64,000 bases of DNA from an uncultured Methylobacillus sp. (GCA_946478865.1 CAMLDO010000010.1:11015-75014), one strand, 5' to 3'; counted from the first letter of the stretch, positions 38,289 through 48,100 are shown. A program made the numbers and translations. Notes: generated by a model not told the origin, from the sequence alone.

Positions 38289-38953
38289 AGGCACGACGGC
38301 TGATCTGCGGGGTGGACGAGGCGGGCAGGGGACCCCTGGCCGGTGCTGTTTATGCTGCGGCCGTGATCCTCGACCCCATGCGCCCGATTTCAGGCATTGC
38401 CGATTCCAAAACTCTTTCAGAAAAAAAGCGCGATGTGCTGGCGGAAGCCATCAAGGAAAAGGCGCTGGCGTGGTGTATCGCGTATGCTACCGTCGAGGAA
38501 ATCGACCGCATCAACATCTTGCAAGCTACCTTGTTGGCCATGAAGCGTGCCGTGGAGGGGCTGGTACATGCCCCGCATGAGGTGCTTGTAGATGGTTTGC
38601 ATTGCCCCAAAGTCGCCTATCCCACACAAGCCGTGGTGAAGGGGGATAGCAGTGTCCTTGAAATCGGCGCAGCGTCGATTCTTGCCAAGACCGCGCGCGA
38701 TGAAGAAATGCGGCGTCTCGATGGAGAGTATCCGCAGTATGCTTTTGCGCGGCACAAGGGGTATCCCACTGCGGAGCATCTGGCCCTGCTCGCGCTGCAT
38801 GGTGCATCTCCAATGCATCGGCGCAGCTATGCGCCTGTCAGGAATGTGCTATTAGCCGAGGGTCAGCGTTTTGCAGCGGCTTCGGCCGCTGCGGAAGCCG
38901 CTGCAGCGGCCGAAGTGGCCGACGAAGAAGGAACGGGCCTGCTGTTCGGCTGA
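38285..38953 (+). CDS. rnhB: Ribonuclease HII
   Basis: Removes RNA from RNA-DNA hybrids and single ribonucleotides. The 222 residues contain the acidic catalytic motif [11 protein letters not shown] (14-24), the later [23 protein letters not shown], and HKGYPTAEH. The enzyme core ends near 195. The last 25 or so residues are an alanine-rich tail not typical of RNase HII, encoded by DNA that also encodes the alanine-rich end of MotB on the other strand. Confidence 0.95.
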   Translation: MKARRLICGVDEAGRGPLAGAVYAAAVILDPMRPISGIADSKTLSEKKRDVLAEAIKEKALAWCIAYATVEEIDRINILQATLLAMKRAVEGLVHAPHEVLVDGLHCPKVAYPTQAVVKGDSSVLEIGAASILAKTARDEEMRRLDGEYPQYAFARHKGYPTAEHLALLALHGASPMHRRSYAPVRNVLLAEGQRFAAASAAAEAAAAAEVADEEGTGLLFG

Positions 38954-39921
38954 GCCTGCGGCTCGATATTGGGCCGGATGTCGGGAACGCCAGGAGGCGG
39001 GGGAAGTGCCGGTGCCGGCTGTGGTTTCTGCATGGCTTCAGCGGTAGTCTGCTCCAGTTTGCCTTCATCCTGCAGAATGGCGTCTTCAGTTTCCTTGTTA
39101 AGCACGATGATGCTGATGCGGCGATTGATCGGATTGTAGGGGTTGGCCTTGTCGAACAGGACCGCCGAGGACAGGCCGACTACGCGCGCCATTTTTTCAT
39201 CGCTCATACCTCCGCTGGTAAGCGCCCGGCGCGAAGCATTCGCCCGGTCCGCCGACAATTCCCAGTTGCTGTAGGCCTGTGAGGTACCGGAATAAGGGGT
39301 CGCATCGGTATGGCCGGAGAGGCTGATACGGTTGGGTACCTGATTGATGACCTGCCCGATCTCGCGCAGGATTTGCGCCGCATATGGCTGCAGCATGGCG
39401 CTGCCACTCGCAAACATGGGGCGATTTTCCTTGTCCACGATCTGGATGCGCAGGCCCTCCTTGGTGAGTTCGAGTAGCAGTTGTTCCTTGAAGGGTTTCA
39501 GCGCTTCGCTGGCTTCAATCGCTTCTTCCAGTTCTTTTTTCAGCTGAATAAGGCGCTGCTTATCCATCTGGGTAATCTGGCCGACTTCGGGCGTGGTCTC
39601 CTGTTTTTTGTCTACCTTGTCATCCTGGTTGGAACCGCGCTTGGTATCGCCTTCGGAATAAGTGACATCCTTGCCGCCCCCGATCTTGATCATGCTGGTA
39701 CTGGCGCCGCCGGGCCCCGCGATCGGGCTAGGGTTCTGGAAGTAGTCGGAAATGGCCTGTTTTTCTTCCTTGGTGGTGCTGCCGAGCAGCCACATGAGAA
39801 GGAAGAATGCCATCATCGCCGTTACGAAGTCGGCGTAAGCGATCTTCCAGGCGCCGCCATGGTGAGCATGGCCGCCTTTCCGGACCTTTTTGACAATTAT
39901 CGGCTTGGTATCTTCAGCCAT
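38863..39921 (-). CDS. motB: Flagellar motor stator protein MotB
   Basis: A stator subunit that anchors MotA to peptidoglycan. The 352 residues have a basic N-terminus, one membrane helix (about 28-48) with the proton-carrying aspartate in [13 protein letters not shown], a plug/linker, and an OmpA-like peptidoglycan-binding domain (about 155-275; [11 protein letters not shown]). The end is a Pro/Gln-rich then alanine-rich tail. It lies 38 bases after motA. Its last 91 bases are antisense to rnhB. Confidence 0.95.
   Translation of the reverse strand: MAEDTKPIIVKKVRKGGHAHHGGAWKIAYADFVTAMMAFFLLMWLLGSTTKEEKQAISDYFQNPSPIAGPGGASTSMIKIGGGKDVTYSEGDTKRGSNQDDKVDKKQETTPEVGQITQMDKQRLIQLKKELEEAIEASEALKPFKEQLLLELTKEGLRIQIVDKENRPMFASGSAMLQPYAAQILREIGQVINQVPNRISLSGHTDATPYSGTSQAYSNWELSADRANASRRALTSGGMSDEKMARVVGLSSAVLFDKANPYNPINRRISIIVLNKETEDAILQDEGKLEQTTAEAMQKPQPAPALPPPPGVPDIRPNIEPQAQPNSRPVPSSSATSAAAAASAAAEAAAKR
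38873..38910. repeat. Nested GC-rich palindromes in the rnhB/motB overlap
   Basis: GCAGCGGC-TTCG-GCCGCTGC (38873-38892) is a perfect 8-bp hairpin with a UUCG tetraloop. It is followed by the 14-base palindrome GCCGCTGCAGCGGC (38897-38910). Because of this symmetry both strands read as alanine-rich protein. No T-tract follows on either strand. Confidence 0.75.
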
Positions 39922-39959
39922 GACGGCATTAACTTGCTATAGGGTTCGGAAAGGGCGAA

Positions 39960-40814
39960 TTACTTCTTCTGCTTGACGTGTTCTTCAAGCTCGAGGAAGC
40001 CCGGGCGTACCGAGGAAGGCAGTACCTTGCGGCCGAATTCAACGGCCACCTGAGGCGCGTACCCATTCAGATAGGCAATGATGCAGGTCTTGATGCAGGT
40101 GTAGTATTTGGCCTCTTCCTCGGCGCGATGATTGAGCGCGGTCGCGATCGGTCCCACCATGCCGTAGGCCAGCAGAATACCCAGCATGGTACCGACCAGT
40201 GCGGCGCCGACATTGCGGCCGAGCTCCTCAGGTGGGCCGCCGATAGCGCCCATGGTAATCACGACCCCCAACACCGCCGCGATAATACCGAATGCAGGCA
40301 ATGCGTCGGCGGCGCCCTGGACAGCACCGATGGGTTTGTGGACGTCCTCGTGATGGGTTTCCATTTCCACATCCATGAGGTTTTCGATTTCGAAGGCATT
40401 CATGCTGCCGCCTACCATCAGGCGGAAGTAGTCGCAGATGAAGTCGAGCACATGATGATCGGAAGTAACGCCCGGGAACTGGCCGAAAATTGCACTGGAT
40501 TCAGGGTTTTCAATATCGGCTTCGAGCGCGATGAGGCCATCCTTGCGGATCTTGGTGAACAGGGCATACATCAGCCCCAGCAGTTCCATGTATTTGGCTT
40601 TGTTGTAGGAGGACCCCTTGAGCAGACTCAGAGCTTGCGCGAACGATTTCTTGACGATCGGGATGGGGTGGGAAATGAAAAAGGCACCGAATGCGCCGCC
40701 AGCGATAATCAGCAACTCGGTCGGCTGGTAGAGGGCTCCCAGCTTGCCGTGGTGCATCACATACCCCCCAAGAACGCTGCCGAACAGTATGATGATGCCA
40801 ACAATCAGATTCAT
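39960..40814 (-). CDS. motA: Flagellar motor stator protein MotA
   Basis: A proton-channel stator subunit of 284 residues with four membrane helices (about 1-20, 33-51, 170-190, 200-222) and a large cytoplasmic loop between helices 2 and 3 that contacts FliG. TM3 has FGIIAAVLGVVITMG. The conserved prolines appear around GGPPEELG and in YGMVGPIATAL. It is the first gene of motA-motB. Confidence 0.96.
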   Translation of the reverse strand: MNLIVGIIILFGSVLGGYVMHHGKLGALYQPTELLIIAGGAFGAFFISHPIPIVKKSFAQALSLLKGSSYNKAKYMELLGLMYALFTKIRKDGLIALEADIENPESSAIFGQFPGVTSDHHVLDFICDYFRLMVGGSMNAFEIENLMDVEMETHHEDVHKPIGAVQGAADALPAFGIIAAVLGVVITMGAIGGPPEELGRNVGAALVGTMLGILLAYGMVGPIATALNHRAEEEAKYYTCIKTCIIAYLNGYAPQVAVEFGRKVLPSSVRPGFLELEEHVKQKK

Positions 40815-41014
40815 GTAGCGAGCCCTTGCGTAGCAGTATTAGCCAAATCGATATGGCTCTGGATTCTGCAATGAAACGGCAGTCCCTGCAACTGAATTTT
40901 CCCTAGTACGATTAGGGTGTGGTATGGAAACTAACAATCTGTGCAAAAGTTGGGTAACATCGTGGGTTTGTCCTGTAAAAAACGATAAGGCTTTTTCAGT
41001 CAGGATCGGCGCTC

Positions 41015-41827
41015 ATGGAAATTTACCGTCTTTGGTATCTGCGTCAACGCGGTGAGATGCTGGGGCCTTTCCCGGAGAGGCTGGTTTGCCGTTTTATCGT
41101 ACTCGGTCGTCTGAGCGAGCAGGATGAAGTTAGCCTGGACGGGATGTACTGGACGCGTGTGGAAGAGGTTCCGGAGTTGGCGGAAGGCGTGCGGAACCTT
41201 CTGACGGTTCAAGGCACGGCGGCCGATGCCGATCCAGAATGGTCGGAGGAGCGGGCCAAGGCCATACTCCGCTGGCTGGATGATCGGAAATCACCCGACC
41301 CACGTGCGCGCGGCGCCGGAAAAATTCCGAAGGAGCAGGACAAGCGAACCGGCAAGGAGCGCCGCGAAACCCCCGAAACGGTGGAGCAGCATGCATACCG
41401 CGAATGGCGAGGCGAGTTCGAGCTATGGATGCGCAGCCAGCGCCATCGGTACGGTTTCGTGTGGCGGTTGGGTGCTGCGTTTGCCTTTATCGCGCTGTTG
41501 TTTATTTTGTTCAACCGCCCCGTCAACCCGATCAAGGTGGGGTTGCAGGTCAGGCCGGTCGATTGCCAATTGCCTGCGGTTAAGGGCGTGGATTGGAGCG
41601 GATGCCTGAAAGACGACATCTTGCTGGTTGGGGCTGATCTGCGTGATGCAAAACTGGTCGGTACCCGATTGCGGAATGCCAACCTGACGCATGCCGACCT
41701 CCGGCATGCGAATCTGGCGCAGGCCGATCTGAGCGGTGCCAAGCTCGAAGGAGCGCGCCTGGATGAGGCGACCTGGACGGATGGACGAGTATGCGCCAAG
41801 GGTTCCGTAACCAGCTGTATGCAATGA
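41015..41827 (+). CDS. GYF-like / transmembrane / pentapeptide-repeat protein
   Basis: A 270-residue protein of unusual layout. An N-terminal GYF_2-like domain (about 5-50; LWYLRQRGEMLGPFPERLV, DGMYWTRVEEV) is followed by a charged linker, one membrane helix (about 150-170) and a C-terminal pentapeptide-repeat block (about 200-250; LVGADLRDAKLVGTRL and onward, the A(D/N)LxxA pattern). No function can be assigned; the layout suggests a membrane-tethered scaffold. The start has only a weak ribosome site. The flanking motA and ppsA do not explain it. Confidence 0.8.
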   Translation: MEIYRLWYLRQRGEMLGPFPERLVCRFIVLGRLSEQDEVSLDGMYWTRVEEVPELAEGVRNLLTVQGTAADADPEWSEERAKAILRWLDDRKSPDPRARGAGKIPKEQDKRTGKERRETPETVEQHAYREWRGEFELWMRSQRHRYGFVWRLGAAFAFIALLFILFNRPVNPIKVGLQVRPVDCQLPAVKGVDWSGCLKDDILLVGADLRDAKLVGTRLRNANLTHADLRHANLAQADLSGAKLEGARLDEATWTDGRVCAKGSVTSCMQ

Positions 41828-41860
41828 ATTGATGCAATGATAATTTTTGAGGAGTTTTAA

Positions 41861-44239
41861 ATGGAGCACGTCCTTTGGTTCGAGCAGATACGTCTCGACG
41901 ATTTGCCGCAAGTCGGCGGCAAGAATGCATCATTGGGCGAGATGTATCAGACCTTGACCGAACGCGGCGTCAAGATTCCCAACGGCTTCGCGCTGACGTC
42001 CGAGGCCTATTGGCACTTTATCGACAAAAGCAACCTGCGCGACCGTATGCGAGCAATATTGGCACGCGTGAACAGCCAAAGCGATGTACGCACGCTGCAG
42101 GAAACGGGTGAAAGCCTGCGCGAGTTGCTGCTGGATGCGCCGCTGCCGGAGGATCTGGAAAAGGCCGTGCTTGAAGCTTATGCCAAGCTGAGTGCGAGTT
42201 ATGGCCGCAAGGACGTGGACGTTGCCGTACGCAGTTCGGCCACTGCCGAGGATTTGCCCAATGCGAGTTTCGCCGGTCAGCAGGAGACTTTTCTCAACAT
42301 CAACGGCGAAACCCAACTGCTGCATGCAGTGAAGGAATGCTACGCCTCGCTGTTTACCGATCGTGCAATTTCCTATCGTAACGCCAACGGTTTCGACCAC
42401 ATGGATGTTGCGCTGTCGATCGGGATCCAGAAAATGGTGCGCTCAGATCTCGCGGCTTCCGGCGTGATGTTCTCCATCGACACTGAAAGTGGCTTCAAGG
42501 ATGTGGTGCTGATCAATGCAGCATACGGTCTGGGCGAGCCTATCGTGCAGGGCAGCGTGACTCCGGATGAATTCCTGGTGTTCAAGCCGACATTGACCAA
42601 CGGCTTCAAGCCGATTCTCAAGAAGAAGCTCGGCTCCAAGGCTACCCGCATGATTTACGAGCATGGCGGCAAGACTGCGACGGTGGCCGTCGATCCGGCC
42701 ATGCGCGACAAGTTCACGATTACCGAAGACGAAGTGCTCCAGCTCGCGCGCTACGCCATCATCATCGAGGAGCATTATTCCAAGCTGCATGGCTGCTGGA
42801 CGCCGATGGACATGGAATGGGCCAAGGATGGGGAGACTGGCGAGCTGTTCATCGTGCAGGCTCGCCCGGAAACCATCCATGGTCAATCCGATGGCCTGAC
42901 CTATACCGAATATCGTTTGCAGCAGCGCGGCAAGATCCTGCTGACTGGCACGGCGGTCGGCGAGAAGATTTCCTCCGGCCGAACCCGCGTGATCCGCTCC
43001 GTGGCCGACATCAACCAGTTCGTCGAGGGCGATATTCTCGTGACCGAGCGCACGGACCCGGACTGGGAGCCGATCATGCGCAAGTCCAAGGGCATCATCA
43101 CCGATCAGGGCGGTCGTACCTGTCACGCGGCCATTGTGTCGCGTGAGCTGGGCGTGCCTGCGATCGTCGGCTCCGGCGATGGTTCGCATCGCCTCGCAGA
43201 CGGCATGCCGATCACCATGAGTTGCGCCGAAGGCGAGCAGGGTATCGTGTATGAAGGGGCGTTGCCGTTCGAGGTGGAGACTTTCAAGCTCGACCAATTG
43301 CCGCAGCCGCCTGTCAAGGTGATGATGAACGTCGCCGATCCGGCACAGGCGCTTGCACTGGCCAAGATTCCGAATCAGGGCGTTGGCCTCGCGCGCATGG
43401 AATTCATCATTAACCACGACATCGCGATTCACCCGATGGCGCTGGTCGATTACGAGCACCTGCGCGACCAGCGCCTCAAGCATGCGATCGAAGAACAGAC
43501 GCACGGCTACGACGACAAGCGTGAATACTTCATCGACAAGCTGTCGCGCGGGATTGCGACGATCGGGGCGGCGTTCTATCCGAACGACGTGATCGTGCGC
43601 ATGAGCGACTTCAAGACCAACGAATACGCCAATCTGCTCGGCGGCCAGCACTACGAGCCCAAGGAAGAGAATCCGATGCTGGGCTTCCGTGGCGCTTCGC
43701 GCTATTCGCACCCGCGCTACAAGCCGGCATTCGGCCTCGAATGTGCGGCGATCAAGCGCGTGCGCGACGGCATGGGCCTCACCAACGTCAAGATGATGAT
43801 TCCTTTCTGCCGTACCATCGCAGAGGGCGAGAAGGTGCTGGAGACGATGGCCGAGTTCGGCCTCAAGCGCGGCGAGAACGGGTTGGAGGTGTACGTGATG
43901 TGCGAAATCCCCAGCAACGTGATTCTGGCCGAGCAGTTCGCGGAAATCTTCGACGGTTTCTCCATCGGGTCCAATGACCTCACGCAGCTCACGCTGGGGC
44001 TGGATCGCGATTCCGAGATCGTTGCACCCATCTTCGATGAGCGTAATCCGGCAATCAAGGCTTTGATCTCGCAAGTGATCCGTGCGGCGAAAAAGAAGGG
44101 CCGCAAGATCGGCATCTGCGGTCAGGCACCGAGCGATTATCCGGAGTTCGCCGAGTTTCTGGTGAAGGAAGGAATCGACAGCATTTCGCTGAATCCGGAC
44201 AGTGTCATCAAGACTATGCTTCACTTGGAAAAACTCTAG
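41861..44239 (+). CDS. ppsA: Phosphoenolpyruvate synthase
   Basis: Converts pyruvate and ATP to PEP, AMP and phosphate for gluconeogenesis. The 792 residues comprise an N-terminal ATP-grasp domain (FAGQQETFLN), a swivelling phosphohistidine domain with catalytic His422 in GGRTCHAAIVSREL, and a C-terminal PEP-binding barrel with the proton-donor cysteine in GICGQAPSDYPEF. GAGGAG lies seven bases upstream. No ppsR (DUF299) regulator is adjacent. Confidence 0.97.
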   Translation: MEHVLWFEQIRLDDLPQVGGKNASLGEMYQTLTERGVKIPNGFALTSEAYWHFIDKSNLRDRMRAILARVNSQSDVRTLQETGESLRELLLDAPLPEDLEKAVLEAYAKLSASYGRKDVDVAVRSSATAEDLPNASFAGQQETFLNINGETQLLHAVKECYASLFTDRAISYRNANGFDHMDVALSIGIQKMVRSDLAASGVMFSIDTESGFKDVVLINAAYGLGEPIVQGSVTPDEFLVFKPTLTNGFKPILKKKLGSKATRMIYEHGGKTATVAVDPAMRDKFTITEDEVLQLARYAIIIEEHYSKLHGCWTPMDMEWAKDGETGELFIVQARPETIHGQSDGLTYTEYRLQQRGKILLTGTAVGEKISSGRTRVIRSVADINQFVEGDILVTERTDPDWEPIMRKSKGIITDQGGRTCHAAIVSRELGVPAIVGSGDGSHRLADGMPITMSCAEGEQGIVYEGALPFEVETFKLDQLPQPPVKVMMNVADPAQALALAKIPNQGVGLARMEFIINHDIAIHPMALVDYEHLRDQRLKHAIEEQTHGYDDKREYFIDKLSRGIATIGAAFYPNDVIVRMSDFKTNEYANLLGGQHYEPKEENPMLGFRGASRYSHPRYKPAFGLECAAIKRVRDGMGLTNVKMMIPFCRTIAEGEKVLETMAEFGLKRGENGLEVYVMCEIPSNVILAEQFAEIFDGFSIGSNDLTQLTLGLDRDSEIVAPIFDERNPAIKALISQVIRAAKKKGRKIGICGQAPSDYPEFAEFLVKEGIDSISLNPDSVIKTMLHLEKL

Positions 44240-44280
44240 CGCGAAAATACGCCCTAACAAGAATCATAAGGAGCTTCTCC

Positions 44281-45456
44281 ATGAATTCTGTCCGGGCGTA
44301 TTCTTTCCTGTTGCTGCTGCCGGCGCTGGTTTCTCCGGCGCTTGCTGCGGATTCGGGCTGGCTGATCGCGAGCCAGTCTGAATCCATCGCCGCCGGCCAG
44401 CAGATCGAGTTGCATGTGGTCAGGCCATCCGACAAGTCCGTATGGCCGGCTGTATTGCACCTTCGGCTGCTCTCCGCCGACGGTTCTGAAATCCGTATCC
44501 CATTACAAGCAGCCGATGAGGCGGTGGACAGTTTGCGTCGTCGCTATTCAGGCAAGCTGGAAGCGCAGCCGCAAGGAATCGTGCGGGCGGAACTGGCGGA
44601 TGTATCTTCCAATCGTCTGGCACTCGTGGCGGCTGAAAACGGAATCAAGGTAGAGCCGCTAGCCACGACCCAACCCATCACGTTGGCGCCTAAGATCGAC
44701 ACGCCCGAAAGCGAGGAGGCGGCGCAGCAAACGGTTGTGCTGGAGGATGCGCAACTGCCGGCGCTTTCCGTCAATGAGCCGATGTACTTTGTCGTCGGCG
44801 GACATGGCGACGCGCGCTTCCAGCTCAGCTTCAACTATCGGCTGTTTTCGCCTGAGGGAGCCGTGGTCAAACTGGCTCCTTTCCTCAAGGGCCTCTATTT
44901 CGGTTATACGCAGAATTCATTCTGGGATCTCGGCGAGGATTCCAAGCCTTTCCGCGATACCAGCTATCGGCCTTCGCTTTTCTGGCAGGGCAAGATGGAA
45001 GGGCCGAAGTGGCTGCCCCAGACCTGGAAGGCCGGCTATGAGCACGAATCCAACGGCAAAGAGGACGAGGACTCGCGCAGCATCGATACGCTGTTCTTCG
45101 AGCCACGCTGGCAGCATGAATTCGCCGACGGCAGCGTGCTCAGTTTCAATCCCAGGATACGCGCCTATCTGGACAAGGAGGAAAACTCCGACATCCAGCG
45201 TTATCGCGGGTTCGTGAACTGGGGTGGGCAATACGGCTGGAATGACGGCTGGAAGTTTTCTCTCAATTACCTGCAAGGAACATCAGGCTATGCCACCGCG
45301 CAGCTCGATGCTTCTTATCCGCTGGGTACCGAAGTTTTTTCCAACATCGGCAGCTTCATCCACTTTCAGTACTTCACCGGCTACGGAGAAACGCTGCTCA
45401 ACTACGATGAGCGCAAGAGCGATCAATTCCGCATCGGTATCTCTATCGTGCGTTAA
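44281..45456 (+). CDS. pldA: Outer-membrane phospholipase A1
   Basis: A calcium-dependent outer-membrane phospholipase that clears misplaced phospholipids. The 391 residues start with a signal peptide (cleaved near 22-23). The C-terminal 260 residues match the OMPLA barrel, with the catalytic block HESNG at 255-259 (His255, Ser257; compare HQSNG in E. coli) and the NPR segment [10 protein letters not shown]. About 110 extra residues lie between the signal peptide and the barrel, longer than E. coli PldA. AAGGAG precedes the ATG. Confidence 0.92.
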   Translation: MNSVRAYSFLLLLPALVSPALAADSGWLIASQSESIAAGQQIELHVVRPSDKSVWPAVLHLRLLSADGSEIRIPLQAADEAVDSLRRRYSGKLEAQPQGIVRAELADVSSNRLALVAAENGIKVEPLATTQPITLAPKIDTPESEEAAQQTVVLEDAQLPALSVNEPMYFVVGGHGDARFQLSFNYRLFSPEGAVVKLAPFLKGLYFGYTQNSFWDLGEDSKPFRDTSYRPSLFWQGKMEGPKWLPQTWKAGYEHESNGKEDEDSRSIDTLFFEPRWQHEFADGSVLSFNPRIRAYLDKEENSDIQRYRGFVNWGGQYGWNDGWKFSLNYLQGTSGYATAQLDASYPLGTEVFSNIGSFIHFQYFTGYGETLLNYDERKSDQFRIGISIVR

Positions 45457-45485
45457 ACTTTCGCGTTTCCTTTAACGCGCATGAC

Positions 45486-46469
45486 ATGAGTACTACTTTT
45501 TCTGTTCGGGACGATGCAACGCTGCCTCCCGCCATCTTTCTCATGGGGCCGACCGCGAGCGGCAAAACCGGCCTTGCTGTGGAGTTGGCGCAGCGTCTGC
45601 CGGTTGAGTTGATCAGCGTCGATTCCGCGCTGGTATATCGGGAAATGGATATCGGCACGGCCAAGCCGGATGCTGCGACGCTGGAGCGAGCGCCTCACCA
45701 TCTGATCGACATCATTTCTCCGGAAGAGTCCTATTCCGCTGCCCAGTTTCGCGCCGATGCGCTAGGGCTGATGGAAGACATCACGAAGCGAGGCAGGGTG
45801 CCATTGCTGGTTGGCGGCACGATGTTGTATTTCAAGACGCTGGAAGGAGGCTTGAGCGAGCTTCCGCGCGCTAATGCGGATGTGCGGCGGCAGCTTGAGG
45901 AAGAGGCGATTCGGCTTGGCTGGCCTGCCATGCATCAACGACTGGCAGCCATTGATCCGGATACGGCGGCAAGGCTGGAGCCCGGTGATTCACAACGCAT
46001 ACAGCGCGCGCTAGAGGTCTATATCTTGTCCGGGAAACCGCTGTCTGCGCATTTCGTAGATATTGTTGGACAGTCAAAACTGCCTTATCGGCTACTCAAG
46101 CTGGCATTACAGCCTTCCGATCGCGCAGTCTTGCATGCTCGTATCGAAAAGCGCTTCGATATCATGTTGGATCAAGGGCTTGTCGATGAGGTCAAGGGGT
46201 TGCGCCAACGTTATGAGCTCAATCTTTCTCTGCCCTCCATGAAGTGTGTAGGCTATCGGCAGGCTTGGCAATATCTCGACGGTGAGTTGGACAGTCTATC
46301 ATTTAGGGAGAGTGGAGTGGCTGCGACTCGGCAGCTCGCCAAGCGCCAACTGACTTGGCTGCGAGGAATGGAAGATCTGGTGGAGTTAGACTGTATAAGT
46401 AGTGAATTGTCTAAAGAAACATTCGCTGCAGTCGATAACTTTATCGATGCCTTGAAAAATATTCAGTAA
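45486..46469 (+). CDS. miaA: tRNA dimethylallyltransferase
   Basis: Adds the dimethylallyl group to A37 of tRNAs reading UNN codons, using DMAPP from the MEP pathway. The 327 residues have the P-loop GPTASGKT (21-28), [27 protein letters not shown] and SMKCVGYRQ. The 3' third is less GC-rich than its neighbours and contains two copies of a 10-base word that recurs in the next gene's control region. Confidence 0.95.
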   Translation: MSTTFSVRDDATLPPAIFLMGPTASGKTGLAVELAQRLPVELISVDSALVYREMDIGTAKPDAATLERAPHHLIDIISPEESYSAAQFRADALGLMEDITKRGRVPLLVGGTMLYFKTLEGGLSELPRANADVRRQLEEEAIRLGWPAMHQRLAAIDPDTAARLEPGDSQRIQRALEVYILSGKPLSAHFVDIVGQSKLPYRLLKLALQPSDRAVLHARIEKRFDIMLDQGLVDEVKGLRQRYELNLSLPSMKCVGYRQAWQYLDGELDSLSFRESGVAATRQLAKRQLTWLRGMEDLVELDCISSELSKETFAAVDNFIDALKNIQ

Positions 46470-46485
46470 TTTCAATAAAAATCTA

Positions 46486-46513
46486 TTGATTTTCTAACAC
46501 GACTCAGTATTAT
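46486..46513 (+). promoter_or_regulatory. Sigma-70 promoter of the HTH-cyclase gene
   Basis: TTGATT (46486-46491), a 16-base spacer and TATTAT (46508-46513) lie in the AT-rich gap after miaA. The predicted start is near 46520, inside the inverted repeat that follows. Confidence 0.55.
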
Positions 46514-46517
46514 TTGA

Positions 46518-46540
46518 ACTGTCTACTTATATTGGACAGT
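46518..46540 (+). promoter_or_regulatory. Inverted-repeat operator ACTGTC-N11-GACAGT
   Basis: Perfect six-base arms at 46518-46523 and 46535-46540 straddle the predicted transcript start. The right arm is part of TTGGACAGTC (46532-46541), which also occurs at 46066-46075 and 46287-46296. The neighbouring gene encodes an HTH domain, so autoregulation is a reasonable guess. Confidence 0.5.
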
Positions 46541-46546
46541 CTAAGG

Positions 46547-48100
46547 ATGTTGACGAGTCTCGAATTGATGCAAGCAACCGGGATTTCCCGAGCGACGCTC
46601 AATAACTATATTGCGCAAGGACTGCTGCCTCGGCCTGTGGTGAAGAACCCCGGGGCGGATGCCATGACGCGGGCTCGTCAGATCGGCTATTTCCCGGACG
46701 ATACGGTGGAACGCATCGCCCGAATCCAGCAGTTCAAGAAACAGGGCGTTCAAATGGCTGAGATTGCCCGGCGCATGCGGGCCGATTATCCATCGGCCGT
46801 GTCAGCTGGCAGCAGCACGTCGACTCCACGCGAGCGTCGCGCTCCTGTCGCATCTGCCGCTGCTGTGCGCGAAAGCGATGCTGACCCCATGTCCATGCGG
46901 GAGGCCGGATTTGGGCTCACTGGCAGTCAGCGTTTCACGATTGACCAGATTCCTTTTCCCGCCTACATGGTCAATTATAACTTCGAGATCACTTGGTACA
47001 ACGAGGCGGCCCGCATCGAGTTGCTGGGTGATTTCGACCGTTTGCCGAGCGATATCAAGGAACGCAACGCGCTGGTTTATCTGCTCAAAGGGGCATACGG
47101 CCAAGAGTCGGTGAATCGTGAGGCTCTGGTACAAATTCATTTGATGCTCGCCCGTGGGCGCCTGACCCGTAATGACCTGATGGGCTTTCTCACGCAGCAG
47201 GCGCAAACGCAAATCTCGTCGTCGCAGTCTCCGGCGGATGTTTATCCGAGTGGTTCCCTGGTCAAGCTTCCGCTGAGTCTCAAGGGGCTCGAAGGCGATC
47301 AGGTCGATTATGCGGTACATGCCTCTTACTATCGCGAAGGCATACTCTTCGTTTATGCGCCGGCGCTGGGGAGTGACAACCTTGTACATCTGCTGGAGCG
47401 TCGCGACGAGGTCATCCGCAATCTGCTGAAGAAGCGCATGCCCGTGCTGACCGATGTGGCAGTGCTGGTGGCCGACCTGCAAAACTCGGTTCGTATTTGC
47501 ACGGAGCTGCCGGCGGATGAGTATTTCGAGCTCATCAACGAAATCTGGGCGACCATGGAGCCCATCTTCCGCAAATACTACGGCACGCACGGCAAGCATG
47601 TAGGCGATGGCATGGTGTATTACTTCTTCCCGCAACCGGATTGCAACTACATCCTGAATGCGCTGACTTGTGCCCAGGAGATCAAGAACGCGATGCGCCG
47701 CATCAGCAAGGAGTGGCAGCTGCGCAAGAACTGGACGCATGAGCTCTACCTCAACACCGGCATCAACGAAGGCCTGGAATGGCTGGGCGTGTTCCACGTC
47801 GATACCAAGGTCGAGTTCACGGTGCTGGGCGACACTATCAATCACACCGCGCGCCTCAGCGACTTCGCACGCAGCGGCGCGATCTGGGCGACCAAGAACC
47901 TGCTGGGCAAGCTGTCGGCCGAACAGCGCAAGCGCGTCAAGTTCGGCATCCGCCGCAAGAACGAGGATGGCTTCGAAGTCATGGTCGAATCGAGCTACTC
48001 ACGCATCATGGAACTGATCGACCTCAACGCCCCTCACAACGAAAAGCTGCACGACGTCGCGGCGCTCGCCATCACCGAGATTGTCGATCTGATCTCCTGA
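46547..48100 (+). CDS. HTH (MerR-like) - PAS-like - class III nucleotide cyclase
   Basis: From ATG 46547 the protein has 517 residues. Residues 1-75 form a MerR-like winged HTH (LELMQATGISRATLNNYIAQGLLP), about 120-190 look like a PAS-type sensor (RFTIDQIPFPAYMVNYNFEITWYNEAARIE, in part), and about 300-480 form a class III adenylate/guanylate cyclase domain. Both metal aspartates are present (Asp310 in VADLQNS; Asp354 in HVGDGMVYYF), as is a GDTINHTARL motif with the catalytic Asn and Arg. Cyclase activity is therefore plausible; substrate choice (ATP or GTP) is not readable. The start is uncertain because AAGG sits right against the ATG; an in-frame start at 46514 would lie before the operator. 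Confidence 0.82.
   Translation: MLTSLELMQATGISRATLNNYIAQGLLPRPVVKNPGADAMTRARQIGYFPDDTVERIARIQQFKKQGVQMAEIARRMRADYPSAVSAGSSTSTPRERRAPVASAAAVRESDADPMSMREAGFGLTGSQRFTIDQIPFPAYMVNYNFEITWYNEAARIELLGDFDRLPSDIKERNALVYLLKGAYGQESVNREALVQIHLMLARGRLTRNDLMGFLTQQAQTQISSSQSPADVYPSGSLVKLPLSLKGLEGDQVDYAVHASYYREGILFVYAPALGSDNLVHLLERRDEVIRNLLKKRMPVLTDVAVLVADLQNSVRICTELPADEYFELINEIWATMEPIFRKYYGTHGKHVGDGMVYYFFPQPDCNYILNALTCAQEIKNAMRRISKEWQLRKNWTHELYLNTGINEGLEWLGVFHVDTKVEFTVLGDTINHTARLSDFARSGAIWATKNLLGKLSAEQRKRVKFGIRRKNEDGFEVMVESSYSRIMELIDLNAPHNEKLHDVAALAITEIVDLIS

Noticed and set aside
38873..38910. Bidirectional terminator for rnhB and motB
   Set aside because: The stems are strong, but they lie inside both coding regions and lack a T-tract on either side, so I list them as a palindrome instead.
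40901..40917. Inverted repeat CCCTA-N7-TAGGG between motA and the pentapeptide gene
   Set aside because: Arms of five bases are within chance expectation in a 200-base gap, and I could not place a convincing promoter around it.
40970..40986. Second FliA-type promoter before 41015
   Set aside because: AACGATAA resembles the -10 element, but the -35 position (GTGGGTTT) matches only half the consensus.
42443..44260. 605-codon open frame on the minus strand opposite ppsA
   Set aside because: It is antisense to a full-length PEP synthase with all catalytic residues; the minus-strand product has no recognisable domain and no ribosome site.
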